Below, piece after piece: positions 27,182-36,309 of a stretch of 64,000 nucleotides of DNA; the stretch's first letter is position 1, and each line of letters opens with the position of its first letter. Position numbers and translations under genes: made by a program. Below the pieces are notes generated by a model, which saw nothing but the letters and a program-made list of their open reading frames with translations, ran no database searches and was not told the origin of the DNA. Source of the DNA: EW11 sp035765635 (lineage in GTDB: Bacteria > Verrucomicrobiota > Verrucomicrobiia > Opitutales > Opitutaceae); assembly GCA_035765635.1 (NCBI GenBank), contig DASTWZ010000024.1:90845-154844 (forward strand). The letters run 5' to 3'.

Positions 27182-27444
27182 GGGAAAAGGAGTTAGAGCG
27201 AAAGATTCATGCTGCGAGGGAGCAAGGAAAAGCTTTCGGCCGCAACGGATCGGAAAAGCGCACGCCGCTCTCTCACCCGTCGCGGCAAATTGCACGAAAC
27301 GCTTCGCGGCTCAGCCCGCGCGGCCCTTCGCCGCATTGCGCAGGCTCGCGAGCAAGTATCTCGCTCATCGCCGCATGCGCGAGCAGCTGAAATCTACGGG
27401 ATACATTTGCCGTTTAGGCGCGTCTCTCGCTAGTACACCAACGA

Positions 27445-28668
27445 ATGGCAAATGCGGCACCACCGGTCCCTGCGCCCCACGCAGCGGCTCCCAAAAAGAG
27501 TCAGCGATTGATTCACGTCGATGCGCTGCGCGGCCTGCTGCTGGTCTTCATGGCGGTCAACCACATCCCGAGTTCGCTGCAAGTGGTGACCAACCATTTC
27601 TTCGGCTTCGTCAGCGGCGCGGAGGGTTTCGTTTTTCTCTCCGGCCTGATGTGCGGTCTGGTGTATTCACGCCGGTACTACAAATTCGGCGCCTCGGAAA
27701 TGAAGGATGCCGCGCTGCGCCGGGCGAGCGCGGTTTATCTTTACCACGTCGTGACTTTCATCGCTGTTCTCGGCGGTTTGAAATTGTTCACGGTGTTGAC
27801 CGGCAAAGTTTCGGCCGCGGCCACGCCATTGCTCGTAACGCATCCGTTTGCGTCTTTGGTCAGCGGCCTGGTGCTGATGCAGCAGCCGTCGCTCTTCGAC
27901 ATTCTGCCGATGTACTGCGCATTCCTGCTGATCCTGCCGTGGGTCATCGTCGCCTGTGCGCGCGATAACGGAAAAGGCGTGTTGGTCGGCAGCGGCATTG
28001 TCTGGGCGCTGGCGCTTGTTTTCTCGCCGCAGCAGCCGCTCATCCGCGGTCTGGTCAACACGGGTTCGTTCAACTTACTCGCCTGGCAACTGCTCTTCAT
28101 GGTCGGCGCCGTGTTCGGCCATGCGTGGGCGGCAAATCGCCCACTCCTTTCCCGGCCGCGTGCCGCGGTCCTCATTCCGTGTTTTCTGGCGGCAGCGTTC
28201 TTGTTCTGCGTGCGCCATGCCTGGATTCATCTGCCGATGCGGCCCGCGTTGCTGGATTGGTTGACCAACAAAAACAACATGGCACCGCTGCGGCTCTTCA
28301 ACACCGCGCTCCTGTTTTATCTCGTGTACGCACTGGTCTCCCGCGCGCCCCAGTGGTTCTCGTGGCGTCCCCTCGCGTTCCTCGGCCGCCACTCGATTTT
28401 CGTGTTCGCCGGCCACATTCTGGTGGCCTACTCGATCCAGTCTTATCCCGCGTTCTTCGATGGCTCGGTGTTTGGGCGCGCCTGCTCGACCGCGATCATG
28501 ATCGTCGCACTCTTCGTCGCTGCCGCGATCCATGAGTCCTGGCAAAAGCGCGCGAAACGCCGCGACGAGGAACTCCGCGCTCGCCACGGCCACCAGCCAT
28601 CCCCAACGATCGGCTATGGAACTCGATCGGTTGGCCCGACAAATCCGTTTCGTCACGGAGGCGGATAA
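27445..28668 (+). CDS. OpgC-domain membrane protein
   Basis: 407-residue polytopic inner-membrane protein with about ten predicted helices and the OpgC/acyltransferase_3-like opening RLIHVDALRGLLLVFMAVNH and FVFLSGLMCGLVYSRRYY. OpgC-family proteins succinylate periplasmic glucans in proteobacteria; in this phylum the target is unknown, so only the family name is given. The charged tail after about residue 375 overlaps the start of the next gene by 53 bases, so the real stop region may be under dual constraint. Confidence 0.75.
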   Translation: MANAAPPVPAPHAAAPKKSQRLIHVDALRGLLLVFMAVNHIPSSLQVVTNHFFGFVSGAEGFVFLSGLMCGLVYSRRYYKFGASEMKDAALRRASAVYLYHVVTFIAVLGGLKLFTVLTGKVSAAATPLLVTHPFASLVSGLVLMQQPSLFDILPMYCAFLLILPWVIVACARDNGKGVLVGSGIVWALALVFSPQQPLIRGLVNTGSFNLLAWQLLFMVGAVFGHAWAANRPLLSRPRAAVLIPCFLAAAFLFCVRHAWIHLPMRPALLDWLTNKNNMAPLRLFNTALLFYLVYALVSRAPQWFSWRPLAFLGRHSIFVFAGHILVAYSIQSYPAFFDGSVFGRACSTAIMIVALFVAAAIHESWQKRAKRRDEELRARHGHQPSPTIGYGTRSVGPTNPFRHGGG

Positions 28669-29209
28669 GCTCAAGAAGATCATTCGGCAGACGTTCATCA
28701 CGAGCGGTGAGCGTCAGGAAAACGACGCCGAGCACTCCTGGCATCTCACGCTGCTCACGGTGGTGCTCGCCGAGCACTCGAACCACGCGCCAATGGACGT
28801 GCTGCGCGTCCTGAAGATGCTCATCATCCACGATCTCGTCGAAATCGATGCCGGCGACACGTTCGCCTACGATACGGCGCGAATGGCCGATCAACACGCC
28901 CGCGAAATGGTGGCGGCCGATCGCATCTTCGGCCTGCTGCCCGAAGATCAAGCGAAGGAGTTTCGCGCGCTCTGGGACGAGTTCGAAGAAAAGAAAACGC
29001 CCGAGGCGAAATTCGCCGCGGCAGTCGATCGCTTTCAACCCATGTTGCTCAACTGTCTCACGAACGGCGCCGCGTGGAATAACCACGGCGTCAAGCACCC
29101 GCAGGTCGTGGCACGCAACAAGCACATCGCCGATGGCTCGGCCAAGCTCTGGGAGTTTGCCTCGAAGCTGATCGACGAGGCTGTATCCAAAGGTCACCTA
29201 CAGCCTTGA
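28616..29209 (+). CDS. HD-domain phosphohydrolase (YfbR/HDDC2-like)
   Basis: 197-residue metal-dependent hydrolase. The HD signature residues are His40 in DAEHSWH, His72-Asp73 in IIHDLVEID and Asp138 in AVDRF. This spacing matches the 5'-deoxynucleotidase YfbR/HDDC2 group, which hydrolyses (deoxy)nucleoside monophosphates. Start MELDRLARQIRFV at 28616 is the first ATG that fits family length; it lies within the OpgC-like gene's last 53 bases. A terminator follows at 29219. Confidence 0.85.
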   Translation: MELDRLARQIRFVTEADKLKKIIRQTFITSGERQENDAEHSWHLTLLTVVLAEHSNHAPMDVLRVLKMLIIHDLVEIDAGDTFAYDTARMADQHAREMVAADRIFGLLPEDQAKEFRALWDEFEEKKTPEAKFAAAVDRFQPMLLNCLTNGAAWNNHGVKHPQVVARNKHIADGSAKLWEFASKLIDEAVSKGHLQP

Positions 29210-29218
29210 CGCGCGACC

Positions 29219-29240
29219 ACGGGCGAAGGCCCGTTCTTTT
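29219..29240 (+). terminator. Rho-independent terminator after the HD hydrolase
   Basis: ACGGGC (29219-29224), a GAAG loop, GCCCGT (29229-29234) and TTCTTTT. The stem is short (6 bp) but GC-rich. It ends 49 bases before the S9 peptidase start. Confidence 0.7.
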
Positions 29241-29289
29241 GGCCTGACCATGCGACAAAACCCCGCACAGTGACCTTGCTCAACTGACT

Positions 29290-31548
29290 GTGCCGTCGCT
29301 TCGTCCCAAACCACTCTGGTCGTTTTCGTGCGCGCTGTTCCTGCTGCTCCTGGCCTTGTCTTGCGAGCACGCCGAGGCTCGCGACGAACGGCTGATCGGC
29401 GCGATGGATCTGCTCAAGATCAAGGAGCTGGATTCGCCCGTTTTTTCTCCCGACGGGTCGCGCATCGTCTACATCGTGCGCTCGATCGAGCCCTGGCCCG
29501 AAGCCAATTCGGAGCAATACGTTTACCACACGCAGCTCTGGATGGTGCTGGCCGACGGACATTCCGCGCCGCGACAACTTACGCGCGGCGACTCGAATTC
29601 CTATTCACCGGTTTGGAGTCCGGCAGGAGATCGCATCGCGTTTGTTCGTTCCGAGCGCGGGAAAAAGCCGCAGATTTGGGTCTTACCGATGCCCAGCGCC
29701 GGCGGCGGCGAAGCCGTGCCGATCACGCACTTCGCCTCGGGCGCGTCGAACCCGCGCTGGTCGCCCGATGGCACGCAACTGCTGTTTTCCGCCACGCTGA
29801 ATCTCACGGAGGCGCTGCGCGAGTTGCAGATCGTGAAACCGGCGGTGCCCGTCCCGTGGTTTAGCGAGCGTCCCGGACGCCGGTTCGCCGACACGGAAAA
29901 CTGGGCGGCTCGGGCGCGGCCCTCGAACGAGGCCAATCCCGTGCCGGCCAAGCCCGACGGCAATCTGCAGGAGCAGCGCGAATGGCTCGCGAAGAACGAA
30001 GTCGAGGGCGACCCGGTCGTGACCAATCGATTGGATTTTCTCGGCGAACAAGATCTCGAGCCGACCGAAGCGTTTACTCATCTGTACGCGATCGATGCGG
30101 AGGAAGGCGCGGCGCCCGTGCCGCTCACGCCCGGCTTCGCCAGCTATCAGGACGCGCTGTGGTATCCCGGACCCAACGGACTGCAGATTTTGTTTAGCGG
30201 CGATGCGCAAGTCAGCCGGCATCCGGATCGCATTCTCGAGCGCGATCTCTGGGTCGTCGGCGCGAATGGTGGACCGCTGAAACGCATGCTGCACGACGAG
30301 CAGATCGCGTACACCGCGCCGGCGCTTTCACCGGACGGAACGATGATCGCCTTCCTCGCCGTCGATCTCACGCAAGCCGGCTTCGCGCATTCGCTGCTCT
30401 GCGTGCTGCCGACGCGCGGAGGTCCGCGGCGTTTCCTCACCACCAGCCTCGACCGCAGCGTACAAAGTTTTCGGTGGGCGGCGGACAGCCAGTCGCTCTA
30501 CTTCGTGGCCGCGAGCAACGGCGCCTTTCCGCTTTATCGTGTGGGCACGACGCCCGGCAGTCGGATCGATCGCCTCACCGGATTTTCGTTGGGCATTCTT
30601 GGCTTCGATGTTCGGAGCACGGGCATCGCCGCGGTGGTGACGCGGCCATCGAATCCCGCGGAACTCTATTTGCTCAACACGAAGGGCAGCGACCCGATCG
30701 TCGTCACCTCACACAATAGCGAGTGGCTGAAGGGTAAACTCGTCTCCCTGCCCGAGCGCCGCGACATCACACTTTCGGACGGCACGCAGATCGAATCGTA
30801 CGAAATGAAGCCAACGCTTTTCGAGCCGTCGAAAAAATATCCGATTGTCGTCGAGATTCACGGCGGCCCTCAGGCCATGTGGGGTCCGGGCACGGCGAAT
30901 TCGTGGCACGAGTTTCAATATTTCACCGGACGAGGCTACGGCATCGTCTTCTGCAACCCGCGAGGTTCGACCGGTTATGGAGCGGCGTTCCAGCGTGAGA
31001 TTTATCGCAACTGGGGACCAGGCCCCTCGCAGGATGTCCTGGCCGCCACCGCGGCTGCGGAGCAAAACGGCTGGACCGACGTGAACCGCGAGGTGATCAC
31101 CGGGGGAAGTTACGGCGGCTATCTGACGGTTTGGTTGATCAGTCAGGATCATCGTTTCAAGGCCGCCGCCGCCCAGCGCGGAGTCTACGAGCTCTCCGTT
31201 TTCTTCGGCGAAGGAAACGCCTGGCGCCTGGTGCCGTATCATTTTGGCGGATACCCGTGGCAGCCGGAAGTGCGCGCCATCCTCGACGCGCAATCTCCGA
31301 TCTCTCATGTCAACCGCATCACCACGCCATTGTTGATCAACCACGGCGACAGCGACCTTCGCACCGGAGTGATCCAAAGCGAGATGCTCTACAAATCGCT
31401 CAAGGTCCTCGGCCTTCCCGTCGAATACGTGCGCTACCCCGGAGCCACGCATGAGCTCTCCCGCAGCGGTGATCCGGGCCAGCGGGTCGATCGCCTCGTG
31501 CGCCTGGACGAATTTTTTCAGCGCTTCATTGGACCCGTAGGGCAGTGA
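29290..31548 (+). CDS. S9 family peptidase (acylaminoacyl/prolyl oligopeptidase-type)
   Basis: Secreted serine peptidase of 752 residues. A signal peptide with a Leu-rich core ends near AEA at about residue 30. The N-terminal two thirds form a WD40-like beta-propeller (repeated FSPDGSRI, WSPAGDRI, WSPDGTQL, LSPDGTMI). The C-terminal alpha/beta-hydrolase domain has Ser607 in GGSYGG, Asp689 in HGDSDLRT and His721 in GATHEL. The start is a GTG at 29290. It probably degrades peptides in the periplasm. It overlaps the ogt start by one base (TGATG). Confidence 0.92.
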   Translation: MPSLRPKPLWSFSCALFLLLLALSCEHAEARDERLIGAMDLLKIKELDSPVFSPDGSRIVYIVRSIEPWPEANSEQYVYHTQLWMVLADGHSAPRQLTRGDSNSYSPVWSPAGDRIAFVRSERGKKPQIWVLPMPSAGGGEAVPITHFASGASNPRWSPDGTQLLFSATLNLTEALRELQIVKPAVPVPWFSERPGRRFADTENWAARARPSNEANPVPAKPDGNLQEQREWLAKNEVEGDPVVTNRLDFLGEQDLEPTEAFTHLYAIDAEEGAAPVPLTPGFASYQDALWYPGPNGLQILFSGDAQVSRHPDRILERDLWVVGANGGPLKRMLHDEQIAYTAPALSPDGTMIAFLAVDLTQAGFAHSLLCVLPTRGGPRRFLTTSLDRSVQSFRWAADSQSLYFVAASNGAFPLYRVGTTPGSRIDRLTGFSLGILGFDVRSTGIAAVVTRPSNPAELYLLNTKGSDPIVVTSHNSEWLKGKLVSLPERRDITLSDGTQIESYEMKPTLFEPSKKYPIVVEIHGGPQAMWGPGTANSWHEFQYFTGRGYGIVFCNPRGSTGYGAAFQREIYRNWGPGPSQDVLAATAAAEQNGWTDVNREVITGGSYGGYLTVWLISQDHRFKAAAAQRGVYELSVFFGEGNAWRLVPYHFGGYPWQPEVRAILDAQSPISHVNRITTPLLINHGDSDLRTGVIQSEMLYKSLKVLGLPVEYVRYPGATHELSRSGDPGQRVDRLVRLDEFFQRFIGPVGQ

Positions 31549-32069
31549 TGCTTAGCGTTAGCCCCGAGACGATGAACCAGCACACGTTCAACACCGCGAT
31601 CGGCCCCTGTCGCGTGGAGTGGCAGGGAGATCAGCTTGCTGGTTTTCGTCTGCCCGGTGATGACGTAGTGCTAAATCCACTACAGAACGCCGAGTCCGTT
31701 CCGGAATGGGTCGCCTCGCTGATCGCGCGCGTGCAGCGGCATCTCGCCGGTGAACTCCAGGACTTCGCGCTGGCGCCCTTCGCGTTCGAGGCGCTGACGA
31801 ATTTTCAACGCGAAGTGTATCGCGCCGCGGTCGAAGTGAAGCCCGGACAGGTGGAAACCTACGGCGGCCTCGCCCGGCGCATGGGCTACCCGGTGAGCGC
31901 CAGTCGCGCCGTCGGTACCGCGCTCGGCCAAAACCCGTGGCCTCTGCTGGTGCCCTGCCATCGCTTCGTCGGCGCTGATGGCAAGATGACCGGCTTCTCC
32001 GCGCCCGGCGGAATCCAGACCAAGCTGCGGCTTCTGGCAATCGAGGGCGCCGAGATGTTCGGAATCTAA
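31548..32069 (+). CDS. ogt: Methylated-DNA--protein-cysteine methyltransferase
   Basis: Suicide DNA repair protein that takes the methyl group from O6-methylguanine. 173 residues from the ATG that overlaps the peptidase stop; a later in-frame ATG at 31572 (MNQHTFNTAIG) is an alternative start. Active-site Cys137 lies in VPCHRF (canonical PCHRV, here Phe), and RAVGTALGQNP (119-130) is the Arg-finger/DNA-binding block. GGIQTKLRLLAIEGA closes the fold. Upstream of tdh by 15 bases, so likely cotranscribed. Confidence 0.92.
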   Translation: MLSVSPETMNQHTFNTAIGPCRVEWQGDQLAGFRLPGDDVVLNPLQNAESVPEWVASLIARVQRHLAGELQDFALAPFAFEALTNFQREVYRAAVEVKPGQVETYGGLARRMGYPVSASRAVGTALGQNPWPLLVPCHRFVGADGKMTGFSAPGGIQTKLRLLAIEGAEMFGI

Positions 32070-32084
32070 CCTGCAAATTGAGTC

Positions 32085-33110
32085 ATGCGCGCCATTGCCA
32101 AGTTAAAACCAGGACCAGGGCTTCAGTTGACCGAGGTTCCCGTGCCGGAACCTGGTCCGAATGATGTCCTGATCCGGATCAAGAAAACGTCGATCTGTGG
32201 AACCGACGTCCACATCTACAATTGGGACGCGTGGGCCCAGAAGACGATCAAACCACCCATGGTCATTGGCCATGAATTCGTGGGCGAGATCGCGGCGGTC
32301 GGCTCGAACGTGCAGGGCTTCGAGATCGGCGATCTCGTCGATGGCGAAGGCCACATCGTCTGCGGCCATTGTCGAAACTGCCTCGCGGGCCGGCGGCATC
32401 TTTGCAAAGACACGAAGGGCGTCGGCGTGAATCGCGACGGTGCGTTTGCGGAATTTCTTTGCATCCCGGCGAGCAACGCCGTGCACGTCGATCCCAGCAT
32501 CCCGCTCGACGTGCTTTCGTGTTTCGACCCTCTCGGAAACGCCACGCACACCGCCCTGCAATTCGACTTGGTCGGCGAAGACGTGCTCATCACCGGCGCG
32601 GGTCCGATCGGCTGCATGGCCGTCGCCATCGTGAAGAAAGCCGGCGCGCGCAATGTCGTCGTGACCGACGTGAATCCCGATCGTCTGCAGCTCGCGAAAA
32701 AAATGGGAGCCACCCGCGTCGTCGACGTGAGCCGCGAGACTCTTTCCGCCGTGCAAAAAGAACTCGGCATGAAAGAGGGTTTCGACGTCGGCCTCGAAAT
32801 GTCGGGAAACCCGCGCGCGTTGAACGAAATGATCGCGAACATGTTTCACGGCGGACGGATTGCGCTTCTCGGCATCATGCCGGAGGCGGCCGCTGTCGAC
32901 TGGAATGCCGTCGTCTTCAACATGCTCACGATCAAAGGCATTTACGGCCGCGAAATGTACGAGACGTGGTACAAGATGACCGCGATGATCCAGAGCGGCC
33001 TGGATATTTCGCCGGTCATCACGCACCGGTTTCACTTCACGGAATTTCAAGAAGCCTTCGACCTCATGCGGTCGGGCCGCAGCGGAAAAATCGTGCTGAG
33101 TTGGGAATGA
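32085..33110 (+). CDS. tdh: L-threonine 3-dehydrogenase
   Basis: Zinc-dependent medium-chain dehydrogenase, 341 residues, converting threonine to 2-amino-3-ketobutyrate with NAD. SICGTDVHIYNWD supplies the catalytic-zinc Cys, MVIGHEFVGEI the GHE motif, and CGHCRNCLAGRRHLC the four-Cys structural zinc. ITGAGPIGCMA is the NAD-binding loop. The adjacent kbl gene, one base downstream, acts on its unstable product; together they convert threonine to glycine and acetyl-CoA. Confidence 0.97.
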   Translation: MRAIAKLKPGPGLQLTEVPVPEPGPNDVLIRIKKTSICGTDVHIYNWDAWAQKTIKPPMVIGHEFVGEIAAVGSNVQGFEIGDLVDGEGHIVCGHCRNCLAGRRHLCKDTKGVGVNRDGAFAEFLCIPASNAVHVDPSIPLDVLSCFDPLGNATHTALQFDLVGEDVLITGAGPIGCMAVAIVKKAGARNVVVTDVNPDRLQLAKKMGATRVVDVSRETLSAVQKELGMKEGFDVGLEMSGNPRALNEMIANMFHGGRIALLGIMPEAAAVDWNAVVFNMLTIKGIYGREMYETWYKMTAMIQSGLDISPVITHRFHFTEFQEAFDLMRSGRSGKIVLSWE

Positions 33111-33111
33111 C

Positions 33112-34293
33112 ATGAACGCGCAATATCAGGAACACCTTCGCCAACAGCTCGGGCAGATCGATGCCGCCGGGCTGACAAAAAACGAGCGCGTGATCGACAC
33201 GCCGCAGCGCGCACACATCCGTTTGGTCGACGGACGCGAGGTCCTGAATCTCTGCGCCAACAACTATCTCGGATTGTCCGATCACCCTCAGGTCATCGCC
33301 GCCGCGAAGGCCGCGATCGATCGCTGGGGCTTTGGGCTCTCCTCCGTGCGTTTCATCTGCGGGACGCAGACGATCCACAAACAACTCGAAGTCGCGCTCA
33401 GCGATTTTCTCCAGACGGAGGATACGATTCTATATCCGTCAGCCTTCGACGCGAACGGTGGACTCTTCGAGACGCTCCTCGGCGAAGAAGATGCGGTGAT
33501 CAGTGATGAACTGAATCACGCGTCGATCATCGACGGGATCCGTCTCTGCAAGGCCAAGCGCTTCAGATTTCGCCATAACGACATGGCCGATCTGGAAAAT
33601 CAGCTTCGCGCCGCGGACGCAGCCGGAGCCCGCTTCAAGCTCGTGGCAACGGACGGCGTTTTCTCGATGGATGGAACGATCGCGAATTTGCCGGAGATCG
33701 TGCGGCTCGCGGAGAAGTACGGCGCGATGACGATGATCGACGATTGTCACGCGACCGGATTTCTCGGCAAAACCGGTCGCGGCACGCACGAGCATCACGG
33801 AGTCATTGGCAAAATCGACATCATCACCGGCACGCTCGGCAAAGCGCTGGGCGGCGCGACGGGCGGATTTGCGAGCGGCCGGCGCGAGATCGTCGACCTG
33901 CTGCGCCAGCGCTCGCGGCCGTATTTATTTTCCAATACAATTGCTCCGGCCGTCGTCGCGGCGTCGCTGAAAGTCCTGGAAATGCTCAGCGCTTCCACCG
34001 CACTGCGCGATCGGCTCGAAGAAAACACGACGTACTACCGCAATGCGATGACCGAGGCCGGATTGACGATCAAGCCGGGCATCCACCCGATCGTTCCCGT
34101 GATGCTCGGCGACGCGATCGTCGCGCAAAAGATGTCGCGCGCGCTGCTCGACCACGGGGTTTACGCCATCGGCTTTTTCTTCCCTGTCGTCGCGAAAGGC
34201 CAGGCGCGCATTCGCACGCAGGTCAGCGCGGCGCACTCGAAGGATGATCTAGCGCTGGCGGTGAAAGCGTTTCAAGCGGTGCGACAGAATTGA
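33112..34293 (+). CDS. kbl: Glycine C-acetyltransferase (2-amino-3-ketobutyrate CoA ligase)
   Basis: PLP-dependent alpha-oxoamine synthase, 393 residues, cleaving 2-amino-3-ketobutyrate with CoA to glycine and acetyl-CoA. NNYLGLSDHP, GFGLSSVRFICGTQ, DDCHATGFLGKTGRG and the PLP-lysine segment TGTLGKALGG are intact. It starts one base after the tdh stop, so translation is coupled. Its end lies 4 bases from the end of hisS on the other strand, with no room for a separate terminator. Confidence 0.97.
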   Translation: MNAQYQEHLRQQLGQIDAAGLTKNERVIDTPQRAHIRLVDGREVLNLCANNYLGLSDHPQVIAAAKAAIDRWGFGLSSVRFICGTQTIHKQLEVALSDFLQTEDTILYPSAFDANGGLFETLLGEEDAVISDELNHASIIDGIRLCKAKRFRFRHNDMADLENQLRAADAAGARFKLVATDGVFSMDGTIANLPEIVRLAEKYGAMTMIDDCHATGFLGKTGRGTHEHHGVIGKIDIITGTLGKALGGATGGFASGRREIVDLLRQRSRPYLFSNTIAPAVVAASLKVLEMLSASTALRDRLEENTTYYRNAMTEAGLTIKPGIHPIVPVMLGDAIVAQKMSRALLDHGVYAIGFFFPVVAKGQARIRTQVSAAHSKDDLALAVKAFQAVRQN

Positions 34294-34297
34294 ATAA

Positions 34298-35617
34298 TCA
34301 CTGCTCGTCGCCGCTGAGAAAATCTCTCACGGCCTCGCCGACCTGTGCCTTCGGCACTTCGACTTCGCTTCGATCGGCCATGTTGCGGAGTTTCACCACG
34401 CCTTTGGCCAGCTCGTCGCTGCCGTAAATCAGGGCCAGCCGGGCGCCAGATTCCGCTGCGGCTTTGAATTGTTTTCCGAACGCCAGATCCTTCATCGGAT
34501 ATTCCACCCGGAAGCCCGCGGCGCGCAACGCGTGCACATCGGCGAAGGCGGCGAGCCGCTCTTTTTCGCCGCCGATCACGGCGTAAACATCAGGCGCCTG
34601 CACGAAATTCGGCATCACGCCGCGCTGCTCGAGCAGCAACGCAAACGTCATGTCGCCGATCGCAAATCCAACCGCGGGCATTTCCCCGTAGCCGAGTTTC
34701 CCGACGAGATTGTCATACCGTCCGCCGCCGGCGAGCGCGCGAAGTTCTCCTTTGCGATCGAACGCCTCGAAAACAAAACCGGTGTAATAGGCCAGTCCGC
34801 GCACAACGCCGAGATCGACTTGGACAAAGCGGGACAGCCCCATCGCGTCGAGATTGCCGAGCAGTTTCCGCCACTCCGCCAGGCGTGTAGTGAGTTTTTC
34901 ACTACTGAGGACGGACAAGGAATTCTCCAAAGCGGCGAGTGACTTCACTTGGAGAAACGAAAGCACCTTGGCTTTGAGGTCGTCGCTCAACGCGCCAAAT
35001 TGCTCGGCGTATCCCTTGAACGCGTCGTCTCCCATCTTTTCGAATTTGTCGACCGCTGTAAGGATTCCGCGGATACGCGCTTCATCGAGGCCGAGCGCTT
35101 CGAGATAATAAAACCAGAGATTACGGTCGCTCAGGCGGACGTAGAAATCCTGATCGGTGAGTCCGAACGCGCACAGGCATTGCGTGAGCAGCGCGATCAA
35201 TTCCGTCTCCGCTTCCACGCCGGGTTCGCCGAAGATGTCGGCATTAAACTGAAAGAAGCAGCGGCCGCGTCCCTTTTGCATCCGCTCATAACGATAGAAT
35301 TCCGCGATGCTGAACCACTTGATGGGACGCTTGAGCGTGGCGGCCTTTTCGCCGACGAGACGGCAGACGGTCGGCGTCATCTCGGGACGCAGCGCGACCT
35401 CGCGTCCACCCTTGTCTGTAAAGCTGAAGAGCTGTGCTTCGATTTCGTCGCCCGACTTGGTCTTGTAGAGTTCGAGCGGCTCCAGCACGGGCGCGTCGTA
35501 TTCGGAAAACCCAAACGCGTGCGCGGTTTGCCGCCAGAGGCGAAAGATATGATTCCGCCGCGCTAACGTATCTGGATAGAACTCACGAAACCCGGGAAGC
35601 GTCTGAAACGTAGCCAT
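34298..35617 (-). CDS. hisS: Histidine--tRNA ligase
   Basis: Class II aminoacyl-tRNA synthetase charging tRNA-His, 439 residues. Motif 2 is seen in WFSIAEFYRYERMQKGRGRC, the His-A type block in VRGLAYYTGFVFEAF, and the motif 3 region in ALAGGGRYDNLVGKLG; an anticodon-binding domain follows (about 340-439). The ATG at 35617 is used. The frame stays open 27 codons further upstream, but these are translations of a family 1 repeat and have no family counterpart. Confidence 0.95.
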   Translation of the reverse strand: MATFQTLPGFREFYPDTLARRNHIFRLWRQTAHAFGFSEYDAPVLEPLELYKTKSGDEIEAQLFSFTDKGGREVALRPEMTPTVCRLVGEKAATLKRPIKWFSIAEFYRYERMQKGRGRCFFQFNADIFGEPGVEAETELIALLTQCLCAFGLTDQDFYVRLSDRNLWFYYLEALGLDEARIRGILTAVDKFEKMGDDAFKGYAEQFGALSDDLKAKVLSFLQVKSLAALENSLSVLSSEKLTTRLAEWRKLLGNLDAMGLSRFVQVDLGVVRGLAYYTGFVFEAFDRKGELRALAGGGRYDNLVGKLGYGEMPAVGFAIGDMTFALLLEQRGVMPNFVQAPDVYAVIGGEKERLAAFADVHALRAAGFRVEYPMKDLAFGKQFKAAAESGARLALIYGSDELAKGVVKLRNMADRSEVEVPKAQVGEAVRDFLSGDEQ

Positions 35618-35624
35618 GTAGGCT

Positions 35625-35838
35625 GCCCACGAATCACAGCCAACCCGCCAAATCGAATCATTTTTTGCCCACGAATCACACGAACGGCACGAAACCAATC
35701 CACTGAAAATTTCCCACGGAAATCACGGACCTCACGGAAAATTAAAGAAAAATGCTACTTTTGAACATTCCGTGCCTTCCGTGTTCTGGATTGGCGGATT
35801 GAAGAATTGATTTCGTGTTTTTCGTGTGATTCGTGGGC
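35625..35838. repeat. CACGAA/CACGGAA composite palindrome (family 1), copy 4
   Basis: A complete element runs from GCCCACGAATCACACGAACG at 35667 to GATTCGTGGGC at 35838. A truncated outer arm, GCCCACGAATCACA, lies ahead of it at 35625. It fills most of the gap between hisS and the HU-like gene. Confidence 0.85.
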
Positions 35839-35852
35839 AACAATTCGGACGC

Positions 35853-35883
35853 AAAAAAAGCCGAACGGAAATCGTTCGGCTTT
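35853..35883 (-). terminator. Rho-independent terminator of the HU/IHF gene
   Basis: AAAGCCGAACG (35857-35867) pairs exactly with CGTTCGGCTTT (35873-35883) around a 5-base loop. On the minus strand the stem is followed by a T-run (complement of the A-tract at 35853-35859). It lies 21 bases after the stop codon of the HU-like gene. Confidence 0.93.
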
Positions 35884-35904
35884 GAATTCGACGGCTCTGT
35901 GCGA

Positions 35905-36213
35905 TCAGAGCTTTTGAATGTCCAGCTTCTTGAGCAACTGCTTCAGGATCTTGCCGGACTTGAATTTAACGACGGCGCGTTCCGGAATCACCACTTCGGC
36001 CTCGGGCTTGTTGGGATTACGGCCGATGCGAGACTTGCGCTTCTGAACCTCGAGCACGCCGAAGTTCCGCAGCTCAACGTTCCGACCTTCGGCCAGCGCT
36101 TTCATGACGATATCGAGAGTCATTTGAACCGTCGCGACGACTTCCTTCTGCGGGAAGCCGGTCTTCTCATAAATTTCTAGGACGATTTCGCGTTTCGTGA
36201 GATTCGTGGACAT
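35905..36213 (-). CDS. HU/IHF-family DNA-binding protein
   Basis: Histone-like architectural protein of 102 residues. KREIVLEIYEKTGFPQKEVV is the N-terminal helix pair; VELRNFGVLEVQKRKSRIGR followed by NPNKPEAEV forms the DNA-clamping arm with the GRNP tip that intercalates with Pro. It resembles IHF/HU mixtures; dimer type is not decidable. It has its own terminator. The 96-base gap to the divergent ClpX-like gene should hold both promoters; only a weak TTGACG match was seen there. Confidence 0.95.
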   Translation of the reverse strand: MSTNLTKREIVLEIYEKTGFPQKEVVATVQMTLDIVMKALAEGRNVELRNFGVLEVQKRKSRIGRNPNKPEAEVVIPERAVVKFKSGKILKQLLKKLDIQKL

Positions 36214-36309
36214 TGTAGGGAAGGTAATACGGACACCAGATTGGATTGCCTAAGTAATTTGCACTTCAACGATTACGTCAACCAGCAACGCCCGATTTCC
36301 TATTAAAAA

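Noticed and set aside
25550..27196. Plus-strand open frame of 548 codons opposite serA
   Set aside because: Mirror of the serA coding strand, with repeated RRVDD/DRVAN-type composition and no family resemblance.
27182..27444. Riboswitch or attenuator ahead of serA or the OpgC-like gene
   Set aside because: No aptamer-like conserved core, leader peptide or terminator hairpin with a T-run could be seen in this gap.
36253..36281. Promoter for the HU/IHF gene (TTGACG, 17-base spacer)
   Set aside because: The -35 match is good on the minus strand, but the -10 hexamer matches only three of six positions, too weak to report as a feature.
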